Positions 7,141 to 14,885 of a DNA stretch of 16,907 bases are shown here, in pieces. A program made the position numbers and the translations under genes. The notes under the pieces were generated by a model, which was not told where the DNA came from, searched no databases, and saw only the letters and a program-made list of their open reading frames with translations. Within the stretch, counting starts at the first letter, position 1; each line of letters opens with the position of its first letter. Where the stretch lies: positions 1 to 16,907 of the forward strand of contig CAKPLX010000024.1 of assembly GCA_934167785.1 (NCBI GenBank). Reading direction: 5' to 3'. Origin of the DNA: an uncultured Bacilli bacterium. Its GTDB lineage: Bacteria; Bacillota_I; Bacilli_A; RF39; UBA660.

Positions 7141-10100
7141 ATGAATTTTTTTGATTGCTTATTTGATGTTTGTAGTAGTAATTATTATGGAGTTAGTGGA
7201 TTAAATTCGGAATTGAATTCTCTTTATGTTTATAATTCCTTTATAAAGTATCGTAAAGGAATGGTGGTTGTTACTAACTCTTTATATGAAGCGAATATAT
7301 TATTTAATAAGTTATTAAATTATACAGATAGGGTTTTGTTTTTTCCTATGGATGATTTTATTACAAGTGAAGCCATAGCAGTTAGTCCGGAATTTAAGAG
7401 TGAAAGAATTCACACTTTAAATCAGTTATCTAACAGTAGCAATTATATTGTAGTTACAAATTTGATGGGGTTCCTTAGATACTTACCCCCTGTAGAGATT
7501 TGGAAGAAAAATGTCATTTTGCTAAAAAAAGGCGTGATAATTGAAAGAGATAGGCTAATTCATCAGTTATATAATATAGGGTATGAGAGAGATACTGTAG
7601 TTAGTGAAACTGGAAAATTAGGAGTTAGAGGTTATGTTTTGGATGTTTTTCCCATTGATTTTGATTATCCTATTCGTATTGAATTTTGGGGAGATGAAAT
7701 TGATAATATTAAGTATTTTGATGTAGATACGCAACTTACTTTGAAAGTAGCAGATGAAGTTCAAATTTATCCTTATACAGAATTTTTATTGGATGAAGAA
7801 ATTGAAATTAAACAAAAATTTCAAAAATATTTAAAATACTATTCTAAAAAAATAAGTTCTTTATGTGATTATGTTAATAATTATATGTGTTTTTATTATG
7901 ATTATAATCAAATTGAAGAGGGATATCGGTTACTTAGAGAAACTATTTTTAATTACGATAAGGATAATCGTAATACTTCGGGTATTCAAACTGATTATAT
8001 GTATGATTTAAATGATATTCATTTTTTAAATGAAGTATTTTTGATGAATTTTGATAATATTTTGATGAATGTTAAGTTGGATATTGAAAGAAAATATACT
8101 AGCAGTGAGGTAGAACACTATAATGGTAATTTTAAATTGTTAAAAAATGACTTGGGAAAATTTCTATTACGCCATAAAACAGTTATTATTTGTGTTGATT
8201 CTGATCATACTAGGGAGAGAATAAATAAGTATTTTGAGGGAATGGATATCTTTAATGCTAGTGAGAATAATATTATTAAAGAAAAAATTAATATTATTAT
8301 TAAAAATATAGACTGTGGTTTTATTTACAATGATTATGTTGTTATTTCTAATAATGATATGTTTCATACGAGCGAGGTTAGAAAAAAGTATAAAAATAAA
8401 TTTAAAATAGGAAGTAAAATTAATGATATTAGTAATATTTCTAAGGGAGACTATATTGTTCATGAATCCCATGGAATTGGTATTTATGATGAATTATGTA
8501 CGATTGTTAAAAATGGTTATAAAAAAGATTATATAAAATTAATTTATGATGGTGGAGATGTTTTATATATTCCTGTTGAGAAAATTGATCGAATTAGTAA
8601 ATTTTCTGGAAAAGAAGGGATTAGTGTTCGATTAGATAGTCTTAGTAATGATAAATGGCAAAGAAAAAAAGCAAGAGTACGGAGTAGATTAGAGGATATT
8701 GCTGCTAATTTAATTAAAGTTTCTGCTGAAAGAGAGGCAATGAAAGGATTTGCCTTTTCATCAGATGATGAAACTCAAGTGATGTTTGATAGTGAATTTG
8801 AGTTTGATGAAACTCCTGACCAGTTGAAAGCAATTTCTGCTGTAAAATATGAAATGGAAAAATTGAGTCCAATGGATATGCTTTTGTGTGGAGATGTTGG
8901 TTATGGAAAGACAGAAGTTGCATTTCGTGCGATGTTTAAAGCTGTCAATGATGGAAAGCAAGTAGCATATTTATGCCCAACAACGATTTTATCTAATCAA
9001 CAGTATAAAAGTGCTTTAAAACGTTTTGAAAAGTTTCATGTTTCTATTGCTTTGTTGAATCGGTTTGTTGATCATAAGAAACAACATATGATTATTGAAG
9101 ATGTAAAAAAGGGAAAGATAGATATTTTATTTGGTACACATCGTATTCTTAGTAATGATATTTCTTTTCATGATTTAGGTTTGTTGGTAATTGATGAAGA
9201 ACAGCGTTTTGGGGTTACACATAAGGAAAAAATTAAACAGTATAAAGCTAATATTGATGTTCTTACTTTATCTGCAACACCAATTCCTAGGACGCTTCAA
9301 ATGTCTATGACAGGGATACGTAGTCTTTCATTAATAGAGACTCCGCCGCTTCAGCGACTTCCTATTCAAACTTATGTTTTGGGTGAAAATAACAATGTGA
9401 TTAAGGATGCTTTATATAAAGAATTATCTAGAAGGGGTCAAGCTTTCATCTTATATAATCATGTAGATGATATTGAAAGAAAAATGCTTGAATTAAATAG
9501 ATTAGTTCCAGAAGCTAGAATGGATTTTGCTCATGGAAAAATGACAAAAAGAGAATTAGAGGATAAAATGCAATCTTTTATTGATTATCAATTTGATGTA
9601 TTGGTCTGTACGACAATTATTGAGACAGGAATTGATATTCCTAATGTGAATACTTTAATTATTATAGATGCTGATCATTTTGGTTTATCACAATTATATC
9701 AGATTAGAGGAAGAATTGGACGGAGTAATAAGATAGGTTATGCTTATTTAATGTATAATAGTCATAAAGCGTTAAATGAAACTGCTGTAAAGAGATTAAA
9801 TGTTATTAAAGAATTTACGGAACTTGGTAGTGGTTATAAGATTGCAATGAGGGATCTTTCAATTAGGGGGGCAGGAGATATTCTTGGTAGTGAACAATCT
9901 GGATTTATTGATACAATCGGAATTGAACTTTATTTGAAAATGTTGAAAGATGCAGTTGATAAAATTAAGGGTGAATATGTGGAAGAAGATGTAGACGAAA
10001 CCTTAGATAATTGTAGCTTAATTGATGTTAATACTCATATTGATGATAACTATATTAAGGATGACAAATTGAAAATTGAGATTCATAAGAAAATCAATGA

Positions 10101-10470
10101 AGTGGATTCAATAGAAAAATTAATTGCAGTAAAAAATGAGTTAGAGGATCGATTTGGAAAAATTAGTTATGATTTAGAAATTTATATGTATGAAGAATGG
10201 TTTGAAAAATTAGCAAATAAATTAGAGATAAAAAAAGTAAAACAAACAAGGGATATGATTGATTTAGAACTATCAGCAAATATTAGTAAAAAAGTACAAG
10301 GAGAGGATTTATTTTTGTTGTCTTATGAAATCTCTCGAAATTTTAAGTTGAGTTTTAAAAATAATAAGATTCATATTATCTTAGAACTTACTAACTTGGA
10401 TAAACACTTTTTATTATATATTATTGAACTTTTATCTAAGTTAATTGAGAGAATGAAGTTGAATAGTTAG
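7141..10470 (+). CDS. mfd: Transcription-repair coupling factor Mfd
   Basis: A 1109-residue DNA translocase that removes RNA polymerase stalled at lesions and recruits UvrA. Domains in order: a UvrB-like N-terminal module with RIEFWGDEIDNIKYFD around 179-194; a CarD-like RNA-polymerase interaction domain from about 434 (SKGDYIVHESHGIGIYDEL); then a RecG-like helicase core. Core motifs are GDVGYGKT (584-591), DEEQ (685-688), SATPIPRT (711-718), TTIIETGID (824-832) and QIRGRIGR (854-861). A C-terminal D7 domain follows. The N-terminal module lacks a Walker A, as in other Mfd. The length is slightly below the usual 1150-1180. The strong ribosome binding site AAGGAAGGAG lies before the ATG. It is the last gene of the long operon; a 7-bp hairpin overlaps its stop. 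Confidence 0.98.
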   Translation: MNFFDCLFDVCSSNYYGVSGLNSELNSLYVYNSFIKYRKGMVVVTNSLYEANILFNKLLNYTDRVLFFPMDDFITSEAIAVSPEFKSERIHTLNQLSNSSNYIVVTNLMGFLRYLPPVEIWKKNVILLKKGVIIERDRLIHQLYNIGYERDTVVSETGKLGVRGYVLDVFPIDFDYPIRIEFWGDEIDNIKYFDVDTQLTLKVADEVQIYPYTEFLLDEEIEIKQKFQKYLKYYSKKISSLCDYVNNYMCFYYDYNQIEEGYRLLRETIFNYDKDNRNTSGIQTDYMYDLNDIHFLNEVFLMNFDNILMNVKLDIERKYTSSEVEHYNGNFKLLKNDLGKFLLRHKTVIICVDSDHTRERINKYFEGMDIFNASENNIIKEKINIIIKNIDCGFIYNDYVVISNNDMFHTSEVRKKYKNKFKIGSKINDISNISKGDYIVHESHGIGIYDELCTIVKNGYKKDYIKLIYDGGDVLYIPVEKIDRISKFSGKEGISVRLDSLSNDKWQRKKARVRSRLEDIAANLIKVSAEREAMKGFAFSSDDETQVMFDSEFEFDETPDQLKAISAVKYEMEKLSPMDMLLCGDVGYGKTEVAFRAMFKAVNDGKQVAYLCPTTILSNQQYKSALKRFEKFHVSIALLNRFVDHKKQHMIIEDVKKGKIDILFGTHRILSNDISFHDLGLLVIDEEQRFGVTHKEKIKQYKANIDVLTLSATPIPRTLQMSMTGIRSLSLIETPPLQRLPIQTYVLGENNNVIKDALYKELSRRGQAFILYNHVDDIERKMLELNRLVPEARMDFAHGKMTKRELEDKMQSFIDYQFDVLVCTTIIETGIDIPNVNTLIIIDADHFGLSQLYQIRGRIGRSNKIGYAYLMYNSHKALNETAVKRLNVIKEFTELGSGYKIAMRDLSIRGAGDILGSEQSGFIDTIGIELYLKMLKDAVDKIKGEYVEEDVDETLDNCSLIDVNTHIDDNYIKDDKLKIEIHKKINEVDSIEKLIAVKNELEDRFGKISYDLEIYMYEEWFEKLANKLEIKKVKQTRDMIDLELSANISKKVQGEDLFLLSYEISRNFKLSFKNNKIHIILELTNLDKHFLLYIIELLSKLIERMKLNS

Positions 10471-10477
10471 AACTTCA
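10454..10477 (+). terminator. Weak hairpin over the mfd stop codon
   Basis: TGAAGTT (10454-10460) pairs with AACTTCA (10471-10477) across a 10-nt loop containing the mfd TAG. The following ATTATATTTTG is only a poor U-tract, so this may be a weak terminator or an mRNA end-stabilising structure. Confidence 0.35.
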
Positions 10478-10525
10478 AATTATATTTTGTGTTAAAAATG
10501 TTTCTCAATTAATATTGGTTATAAG

Positions 10526-10549
10526 ATTACTAAGTAATTCAATTGAATT
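10526..10549. promoter_or_regulatory. Overlapping palindromes at the HAD gene promoter
   Basis: ATTACT-A-AGTAAT (10526-10538) and AATTCAATTGAATT (10536-10549) are both perfect inverted repeats and overlap by three bases. The second covers the -35 TTGAAT, as a repressor operator would. Confidence 0.4.
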
Positions 10550-10570
10550 GTAAGAAAGGTATGTTATAAT
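10543..10570 (+). promoter_or_regulatory. Promoter of the HAD phosphatase gene
   Basis: The -35 is TTGAAT (10543-10548) and the -10 is TATAAT (10565-10570) with a TG one base upstream (10562-10563); the spacer is 16 bp. The predicted start is near 10577, leaving a 5' leader of about 128 nt, far longer than for the other genes here. Confidence 0.7.
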
Positions 10571-10576
10571 TATATA

Positions 10577-10704
10577 ATATTTTTAAATATACTGGTTGAC
10601 GCTGTAGTTAGTACTGCTTGAGGTATCTGATAGGAATATAGAAATAGATCTTTATTTACTGATTGAAATTAATTTTTAGAGTATATTAAGGGAGAAGAGA
10701 TAAG
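10577..10704 (+). promoter_or_regulatory. Long, possibly structured 5' leader of the HAD gene
   Basis: The leader has no recognisable reading frame with a ribosome binding site. AATATACT (10586-10593) can pair perfectly with AGTATATT (10680-10687), closing an 86-nt domain. Within it GTAGT (10604-10608) pairs with ACTGC (10613-10617) around a TAGT loop, and AAATA/TATTT (10642-10646, 10653-10657) may form a weak stem. The closing strand ends right before the ribosome binding site AAGGGAGA (10688-10695). No known riboswitch signature was recognised. Confidence 0.35.
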
Positions 10705-11487
10705 ATGGTTAAATTGATATTTAGTGATTTTGATAAAACTTTGGTAGATAGAAGTGTTGATAAAAAAAATATTATAGACTATAAATTAAATATTCTTAGA
10801 AAATTAAAAAATAATCAGATTATTTTTTCTATCGTAAGTGGTAGGTGTTTATCTTTTTTTAAGGAAAATTATCTAGAGTTAATGGATGTTGTTTCTTATT
10901 TTATTTCTTCTAATGGAAGTAGTATTTATGATACTTGTCATGGTGTTTATATTTATTGTAATTTTATTGAAAGTGATGATTTAAAAAGGGTTTATGATGT
11001 GGCAAAAAAATATAATTTAAGTGTATATTTTAATCTGTTAGAAAAATTTATTTATGTTGATAAAGAAAAATATCAGTATTTTAATTTTGAACAGATGAGA
11101 TGTGAACAAGTAGTACTGATAGGGAATGTTAATAATTATGATAGTTTAGTTTGTGATATTGAACAAATTGATCATATTGTTATAAATAATAAAGGAATAA
11201 ATCCAGATTCTGGAAGTTTTTTCTTTGATATTAATCAAAAAGGAGTATCTAAAGGAAAAGCAATTTGTTATTTATATGATTATTTGAATTTAAAAAAAGA
11301 AGATGCTATTTGTTTTGGTGATAATGATAATGATATGTCAATGTTTCAGGTTGTTGGGACAAAAATAGCTGTAGGTAATGCAAAGGAGACAGTTAAGTCT
11401 CGAGCAGATGTTGTTATTGGATCAGTGTGGGAGGATAGTGTTTTTAAGTATATTAATGAAATTTCTTCAAAAAAGGAAAAGTTGTAA
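10705..11487 (+). CDS. Cof-type HAD-IIB family phosphatase
   Basis: A 260-residue HAD hydrolase of the Cof/IIB type, which dephosphorylate sugar phosphates, nucleotides or cofactor precursors such as pyridoxal phosphate or FMN. Seen: motif I DFDKT (nucleophile D8, acid D10; most homologues have DGT), motif II SGR (45-47), motif III Lys at about 183 (GVSKGKA) and motif IV GDNDND (205-210) for magnesium. A cap domain lies between motifs II and III. GGGAG at 10690-10694 precedes the ATG. It stands alone between a promoter with a long leader and a good terminator. The substrate cannot be read from the sequence. Confidence 0.9.
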   Translation: MVKLIFSDFDKTLVDRSVDKKNIIDYKLNILRKLKNNQIIFSIVSGRCLSFFKENYLELMDVVSYFISSNGSSIYDTCHGVYIYCNFIESDDLKRVYDVAKKYNLSVYFNLLEKFIYVDKEKYQYFNFEQMRCEQVVLIGNVNNYDSLVCDIEQIDHIVINNKGINPDSGSFFFDINQKGVSKGKAICYLYDYLNLKKEDAICFGDNDNDMSMFQVVGTKIAVGNAKETVKSRADVVIGSVWEDSVFKYINEISSKKEKL

Positions 11488-11570
11488 TTTTTAATTATTA
11501 TTGTATATTTTTATTATATTTACCCAATATTTTAATGTAGTTAAAGTTTCATCTTTTTGTTTATTCCTTG

Positions 11571-11601
11571 AAAAGACATTTAAAAATTATGTCTTTTTTT
11601 T
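11571..11601 (+). terminator. Rho-independent terminator after the HAD gene
   Basis: AAAAGACAT (11571-11579) pairs perfectly with ATGTCTTTT (11589-11597) around a 9-nt loop, and the T-run continues to 11601. It lies 84 nt after the stop codon; 11488-11570 shows nothing else. Confidence 0.85.
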
Positions 11602-11650
11602 GTCAAATTTTTGTTTAAGTTTTCATTTTTTTTAATATTTTTTTATTTTT

Positions 11651-11659
11651 TGATATAAT
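11651..11659 (+). promoter_or_regulatory. Extended -10 promoter of the small unknown gene
   Basis: TGATATAAT lies 24 nt before the ATG at 11684. The region upstream is nearly all T and A, with no clear -35. Confidence 0.65.
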
Positions 11660-11683
11660 TGTTAAAAAGAGAGATGAGATTAA

Positions 11684-11998
11684 ATGAAAGAAAAAATAAT
11701 GGTTAATACAGAGGATTTTAGAATAAAGATTTTGAATATGTTAAAAATATATGGATATTATGATGGTGTTTTGTTAAGTGATGAGAATGAAAAAGAATTT
11801 GTTTCTGGTAATTTATCAATAGATGAAATTATAATTAGTAAGAAGGATTTTCGTGAATTAAAACGTAGTGTGGAGAAATTACTAGATTATTGTTATGAAA
11901 ATAATTTTGATCAATTAATTAAAAAAGTAAATTATTTTTATGATGATATGTGTAAAAATATTCGTAAAAAATATGGAACTTTATTGGAACGACTTTAA
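11684..11998 (+). CDS. Hypothetical protein, 104 residues
   Basis: Not recognised. The protein is charged, probably mostly helical, and has no signal peptide or membrane segment. It is rich in Lys, Asp, Glu, Ile and Tyr, with two cysteines (in DYCYENN and DDMCKN) and no known motif. The start ATG 11684 is 24 nt after the -10 and has a purine-rich AGAGAGATGAG upstream; ATG 11699 in the same frame (MVNTEDFRIK) is an alternative. The gene lies 28 nt before an Mbeg1-like hydrolase gene and is probably cotranscribed with it, which hints at a shared role but does not show one. Confidence 0.8.
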   Translation: MKEKIMVNTEDFRIKILNMLKIYGYYDGVLLSDENEKEFVSGNLSIDEIIISKKDFRELKRSVEKLLDYCYENNFDQLIKKVNYFYDDMCKNIRKKYGTLLERL

Positions 11999-12026
11999 TA
12001 ATTATTTAAAATTGGAGGAAAAGTAA

Positions 12027-13124
12027 ATGAATTTGAATCGTTATGTTGATGATTATGGATGTTATACGTTTGATGATGTTCCTTTTACAGAGGTTGATAA
12101 TGCAGTAATGTCGGCAATTTCGTATGTTAATTTTGATGGAATTTTATCAAAAAATAGATTTCATAAGATTACTATTGAAGAGGCAGGAAAAATTTATTTT
12201 GAGAGACATTCTAAAAAAGAAAAACAAGTTCTTGCTGTTAGAGAGGCAGTTAAATTATTCAGCATTATTAAAGATACAGAAAGATATAAAAATTTGTATC
12301 TTTATAATTATGCTTATGAAGCGGGGGATGCTGAACAATTTTCAGCTGTTACGATTGAATTATCAAATAAATTGGTATATGTTTCTTTTGAAGGTACTGA
12401 TCATTTAGTAAGTGGTTGGAAAGAGAATTTTATGCTTAGTTATCAGTTTCCTGTTTTATCTCAAAGAAGAGCTATTGATTATGTAAATAAACATTTTCTT
12501 TTTCGTCATCATGATATTATTTTGGGTGGGCATTCTAAGGGAGGAAACTTAGCAATGGTTGCAGGAATGTATGCAAATTTTTTAGTTAGAGATAAGATCG
12601 TTAAAATTTATAATAATGATGGTCCTGGTCTTTTATTAGAGCAAATTTCTTCTAAATATTATCAAAATGTTGTTAATAAAATGATTCATATTATTCCTAA
12701 TTATTCAATGATTGGTTTATTACTTAGGCATGAGAATAATTATGTAGTAGTAAGATCAGCTAGAAAAAGTATTTATGCCCATGATATGTTTACATGGGTA
12801 GTTCGAGGAAAAGAATTTGAAAAATGTGAACTTAGTTCTTTTAGTAAAGCATTAGATGATAAGTTAATTCATTGGTTGAATAAGTATGATCGAAAAACTA
12901 GAGAAGAGTTTGTTCTTTCTTTATTTGATGTTTTTGATAAGGCTGGTGTTTATAGCTTAGTGGATATTATGGAAAAAAAGTCTTTAATTATTCGGATAGT
13001 TCTTGGTATTAATAATGCTAATCCAGTTACTAAAAATATTTTAAAAGACTTTATTTTTGCTTTATTTCAATGCTTTAAAGATGTGAAAAAAGAGGAATTG
13101 GTTTCTTTTTTTGAAAGAAAATAA
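12027..13124 (+). CDS. Mbeg1-like (DUF2974) alpha/beta-hydrolase
   Basis: A 365-residue protein of the DUF2974/Mbeg1-like family, which has a lipase-like alpha/beta-hydrolase fold. Seen: VYVSFEGTD (117-125), typical of the strand and oxyanion loop before the nucleophile elbow; the elbow GHSKGGNLA with Ser170; NNDGPG with Asp198; and AHDMFTW with His252. These fit a Ser-Asp-His triad. No signal peptide is visible, so it is likely cytoplasmic. GGAGG (12014-12018) lies 8 nt before the ATG. It is second in a two-gene unit with the 104-residue unknown protein. The substrate is not known for this family; ester or lipid hydrolysis is inferred from the fold only. Confidence 0.87.
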   Translation: MNLNRYVDDYGCYTFDDVPFTEVDNAVMSAISYVNFDGILSKNRFHKITIEEAGKIYFERHSKKEKQVLAVREAVKLFSIIKDTERYKNLYLYNYAYEAGDAEQFSAVTIELSNKLVYVSFEGTDHLVSGWKENFMLSYQFPVLSQRRAIDYVNKHFLFRHHDIILGGHSKGGNLAMVAGMYANFLVRDKIVKIYNNDGPGLLLEQISSKYYQNVVNKMIHIIPNYSMIGLLLRHENNYVVVRSARKSIYAHDMFTWVVRGKEFEKCELSSFSKALDDKLIHWLNKYDRKTREEFVLSLFDVFDKAGVYSLVDIMEKKSLIIRIVLGINNANPVTKNILKDFIFALFQCFKDVKKEELVSFFERK

Positions 13125-13137
13125 TACTTCTTTTTTT
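13114..13137 (+). terminator. Weak AT-rich hairpin at the end of the hydrolase gene
   Basis: AAAGAA (13114-13119) pairs with TTCTTT (13128-13133) across the stop codon, followed by TTTT. The stem has one GC pair only, so termination here is doubtful. Confidence 0.25.
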
Positions 13138-13177
13138 GACTTTGAGATACTTTTTTTTGTAAAGTAATGTTTTCTTC

Positions 13178-13207
13178 TTGGTAAATATTTTTGTTGTATG
13201 ATATAAT
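13178..13207 (+). promoter_or_regulatory. Promoter of the dehydrogenase gene
   Basis: Extended -10 TGATATAAT (13199-13207) with a possible -35 TTGGTA (13178-13183), 18-bp spacer. Transcription starts near 13214, which rules out an upstream in-frame TTG at 13207. Confidence 0.7.
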
Positions 13208-13236
13208 TGGGTTATCATATGAAGGAGGTTATTATT

Positions 13237-14256
13237 ATGAAATGTGTATCAATTTCAGGGGAAAAAAGTTTTGTTTTAAAAAATATGGATGTCCCTGTTT
13301 CTAAAGATGGTAGTGTGGTATTGGAAGTAAAGTCTTGTGGTATATGTGGTTCTGATATTCATTATTGGGTTAGTGGAAGTCCGGTTGGTTTAGTGATGGG
13401 ACATGAATTTGCTGGTGTAGTAGTTGATCCTGGTTCTAGAAAAGATTTAGTTAAAGGAGATAGAGTGACTGGTTTACCTATTTCTCCATGTGGTAGGTGT
13501 GATGCTTGTAAGCATGGTATGCCTCAGTATTGTCAAGAGACATGGTCAAAGGCAGTTGGTCTTGCTCTTACTAATCCTGGTGCTTATGCTGAATATACTA
13601 GTTGTAGAGCAGATATGATTAGAAAAATTCCTAATAACGTTAGTTTTGATGCCGCATGTATGACTGAACCATCAGCGGTTGCTTTACATGCGATTAATCT
13701 TGCTAATATTAAAGTGGGAGAGTCTGTTTTAATAATTGGTGGAGGAATCATTGGTCTTATGTCCGCTGAATTTGCTCGTCTTGCTGGTGCGGGTTATATT
13801 GCCATATTAGAAACAAATAAAAAGCGTGGGAAAAAAGCTGTTAGTTATGGAAAGATTAATGAGTATTATGATGCTTTAAAGGAAGATAGTATTGCTAGGA
13901 TGCAGATGAAAACAAACGGTGGTTTTGATCACGTTATTGAATGTTGTGGAAATTCTCCTGCTGTTAGTGAGGCAATTATGGCTGTTCGACCAGGTGGTAG
14001 AATAGTTTTAGTTGGTGTGTCAATGGAGCCTGTTACTATTCCTACAGTTGTTTCAGTAATGAGAGAGGTAACATTACAAGGGGCCATTGCTTATACTCCT
14101 GAGGAGTTTGATACTTGTTTAAAATTGATTAGTGAAAAGAAAATTAATGTTACTAAGTATATTGATGATTTAGTATCATTAGAGTCTGTTCAAGAATCAT
14201 TTGAAAGGCTTACTAGTGGTCATGATGCTGCAGTAAAAATTGTAATTAAACCTTAA
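13237..14256 (+). CDS. Zinc-dependent medium-chain alcohol/polyol dehydrogenase
   Basis: A 339-residue zinc MDR dehydrogenase, related to threonine, sorbitol, xylitol and butanediol dehydrogenases. Catalytic zinc ligands: C34 (CGICGSD), H56-E57 (GHE) and E144. The structural zinc has C85, C88, C91 and C99. The cofactor domain has GGGIIG (168-173), and E192 at the end of the second strand (AILET) suggests NAD rather than NADP. The ATG at 13237 is chosen because AAGGAGG (13222-13228) is 8 nt upstream and the promoter excludes the TTG at 13207. It appears monocistronic; no sugar transporter or kinase neighbour points to a substrate. Its base composition looks slightly richer in G than its neighbours, perhaps only from Gly and Val content. 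Confidence 0.9.
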   Translation: MKCVSISGEKSFVLKNMDVPVSKDGSVVLEVKSCGICGSDIHYWVSGSPVGLVMGHEFAGVVVDPGSRKDLVKGDRVTGLPISPCGRCDACKHGMPQYCQETWSKAVGLALTNPGAYAEYTSCRADMIRKIPNNVSFDAACMTEPSAVALHAINLANIKVGESVLIIGGGIIGLMSAEFARLAGAGYIAILETNKKRGKKAVSYGKINEYYDALKEDSIARMQMKTNGGFDHVIECCGNSPAVSEAIMAVRPGGRIVLVGVSMEPVTIPTVVSVMREVTLQGAIAYTPEEFDTCLKLISEKKINVTKYIDDLVSLESVQESFERLTSGHDAAVKIVIKP

Positions 14257-14295
14257 TATGTATAAATTGTAATTTTTAACTTATAATATTAAGGT
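14250..14295 (+). repeat. Long stem-loop across the dehydrogenase stop codon
   Basis: ACCTTAATAT (14250-14259) pairs perfectly with ATATTAAGGT (14286-14295). After a bulged G at 14260, TATAA (14261-14265) pairs with TTATA (14281-14285), giving 15 bp with a 15-nt loop. No T-run follows, so it is not a classic terminator; it may stabilise the mRNA end or be an RNase site. Confidence 0.5.
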
Positions 14296-14328
14296 AGTAT
14301 TTCATGTTTGATGAAAAAAATAAAAAAA

Positions 14329-14355
14329 TTAGCAATCTCTATTGACAATTGCTAA
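14329..14355. promoter_or_regulatory. CIRCE-like HrcA operator
   Basis: TTAGCAATC (14329-14337), 9-bp spacer, AATTGCTAA (14347-14355). The architecture equals the CIRCE element TTAGCACTC-N9-GAGTGCTAA and matches 15 of its 18 defined positions. The -35 TTGACA (14342-14347) lies inside, so HrcA binding would block the hsp20 promoter. Confidence 0.7.
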
Positions 14356-14369
14356 AATAGTGATATAAT
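14342..14369 (+). promoter_or_regulatory. Strong promoter of the hsp20 gene
   Basis: Perfect -35 TTGACA (14342-14347), 16-bp spacer, perfect -10 TATAAT (14364-14369) with TG extension. The start is near 14376, so the in-frame ATG at 14375 cannot be the start codon. Confidence 0.88.
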
Positions 14370-14392
14370 GAATAATGAAAGGTGATGATAAT

Positions 14393-14815
14393 ATGGCTTT
14401 AATACCAAGACTTGTGCCAAATAAGTTATATTTGGATGATGTATTTGATGATTTTATGTTTCCTACAATGAAAGATGATTTTGGAAAGATGAGATGTGAT
14501 ATTTACGAAAAGGATGGTGCATATCATTTAGAGATGGATGTCCCTGGTTTTGATAAAAAGGATGTTCAAATTGAAGTTGATGATAATGATTATTTAACTA
14601 TCACTGCTGAAAAAACTACTGAAGATAATGAAGAAGATGAAAAGAAAAATTATATTCGTAAAGAAAGAAATTATGGAAAATATCAAAGATCCTTCTATGT
14701 TGGTGGTATAGATAAAGAGAAAATTGAAGCTAATTTTGAAAATGGTATTTTGAAAGTTTCTATGCCAAAAAAAGAAGAAGAAAAATCATCAAAGAAGACA
14801 ATTGAAATTAAATAG
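14393..14815 (+). CDS. Hsp20/alpha-crystallin family small heat-shock protein
   Basis: A 140-residue small heat-shock protein, an ATP-independent holdase that forms oligomers and keeps unfolding proteins soluble. The alpha-crystallin domain runs from about 34 to 125, with YHLEMDVPGFDKKDVQIEV (44-62) and the end motif FENGILKVSMPK (115-126). The short N-terminus is MALIPRLVPNKLYLDDVFDDF. The C-terminal IEI (137-139) is the usual IxI anchor. The ATG at 14393 is chosen because AAAGGTGATG (14378-14387) is just upstream and transcription starts after 14375. It is a single-gene unit with a strong promoter, a CIRCE-like operator and a terminator, which indicates heat control by HrcA; hrcA itself is not in the window. 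Confidence 0.95.
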   Translation: MALIPRLVPNKLYLDDVFDDFMFPTMKDDFGKMRCDIYEKDGAYHLEMDVPGFDKKDVQIEVDDNDYLTITAEKTTEDNEEDEKKNYIRKERNYGKYQRSFYVGGIDKEKIEANFENGILKVSMPKKEEEKSSKKTIEIK

Positions 14816-14833
14816 TATTATTTGACATATATG

Positions 14834-14869
14834 GACTGTACTTTATTTTAGAGTACGGTCTTTTCTTTT
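14834..14869 (+). terminator. Rho-independent terminator after hsp20
   Basis: GACTGTACT (14834-14842) pairs with AGTACGGTC (14852-14860), nine pairs including one T-G wobble, 9-nt loop, followed by TTTTCTTTT. Confidence 0.9.
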
Positions 14870-14885
14870 GTTTTTTCTTTAAAAA

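Noticed and set aside
8167..8961. Minus-strand open frames inside mfd
   Set aside because: They are opposite conserved Mfd coding sequence, with no ribosome binding site or recognisable protein; the Asn/Ile/His-rich content is what reversed AT-rich codons give.
10577..10704. Known riboswitch classes (TPP, purine, preQ1, SAM, fluoride, T-box) in the HAD leader
   Set aside because: None of their conserved cores could be seen; CTGATAGG alone is not enough for the fluoride type.
12124..12408. Second plus-strand frame inside the Mbeg1-like gene
   Set aside because: It overlaps a frame with clear alpha/beta-hydrolase motifs and has no ribosome binding site.
13207..13236. Upstream TTG as the dehydrogenase start
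   Set aside because: It overlaps the -10, and AAGGAGG points to ATG 13237.
14300..14316. TTTCAT-GTTTG-ATGAAA hairpin as a terminator
   Set aside because: It is followed by A on the plus strand; on the minus strand the T-run is on the wrong side.
14375..14392. ATG at 14375 as the hsp20 start
   Set aside because: It is at or before the predicted transcription start and has no ribosome binding site; AAAGGTGATG serves ATG 14393.
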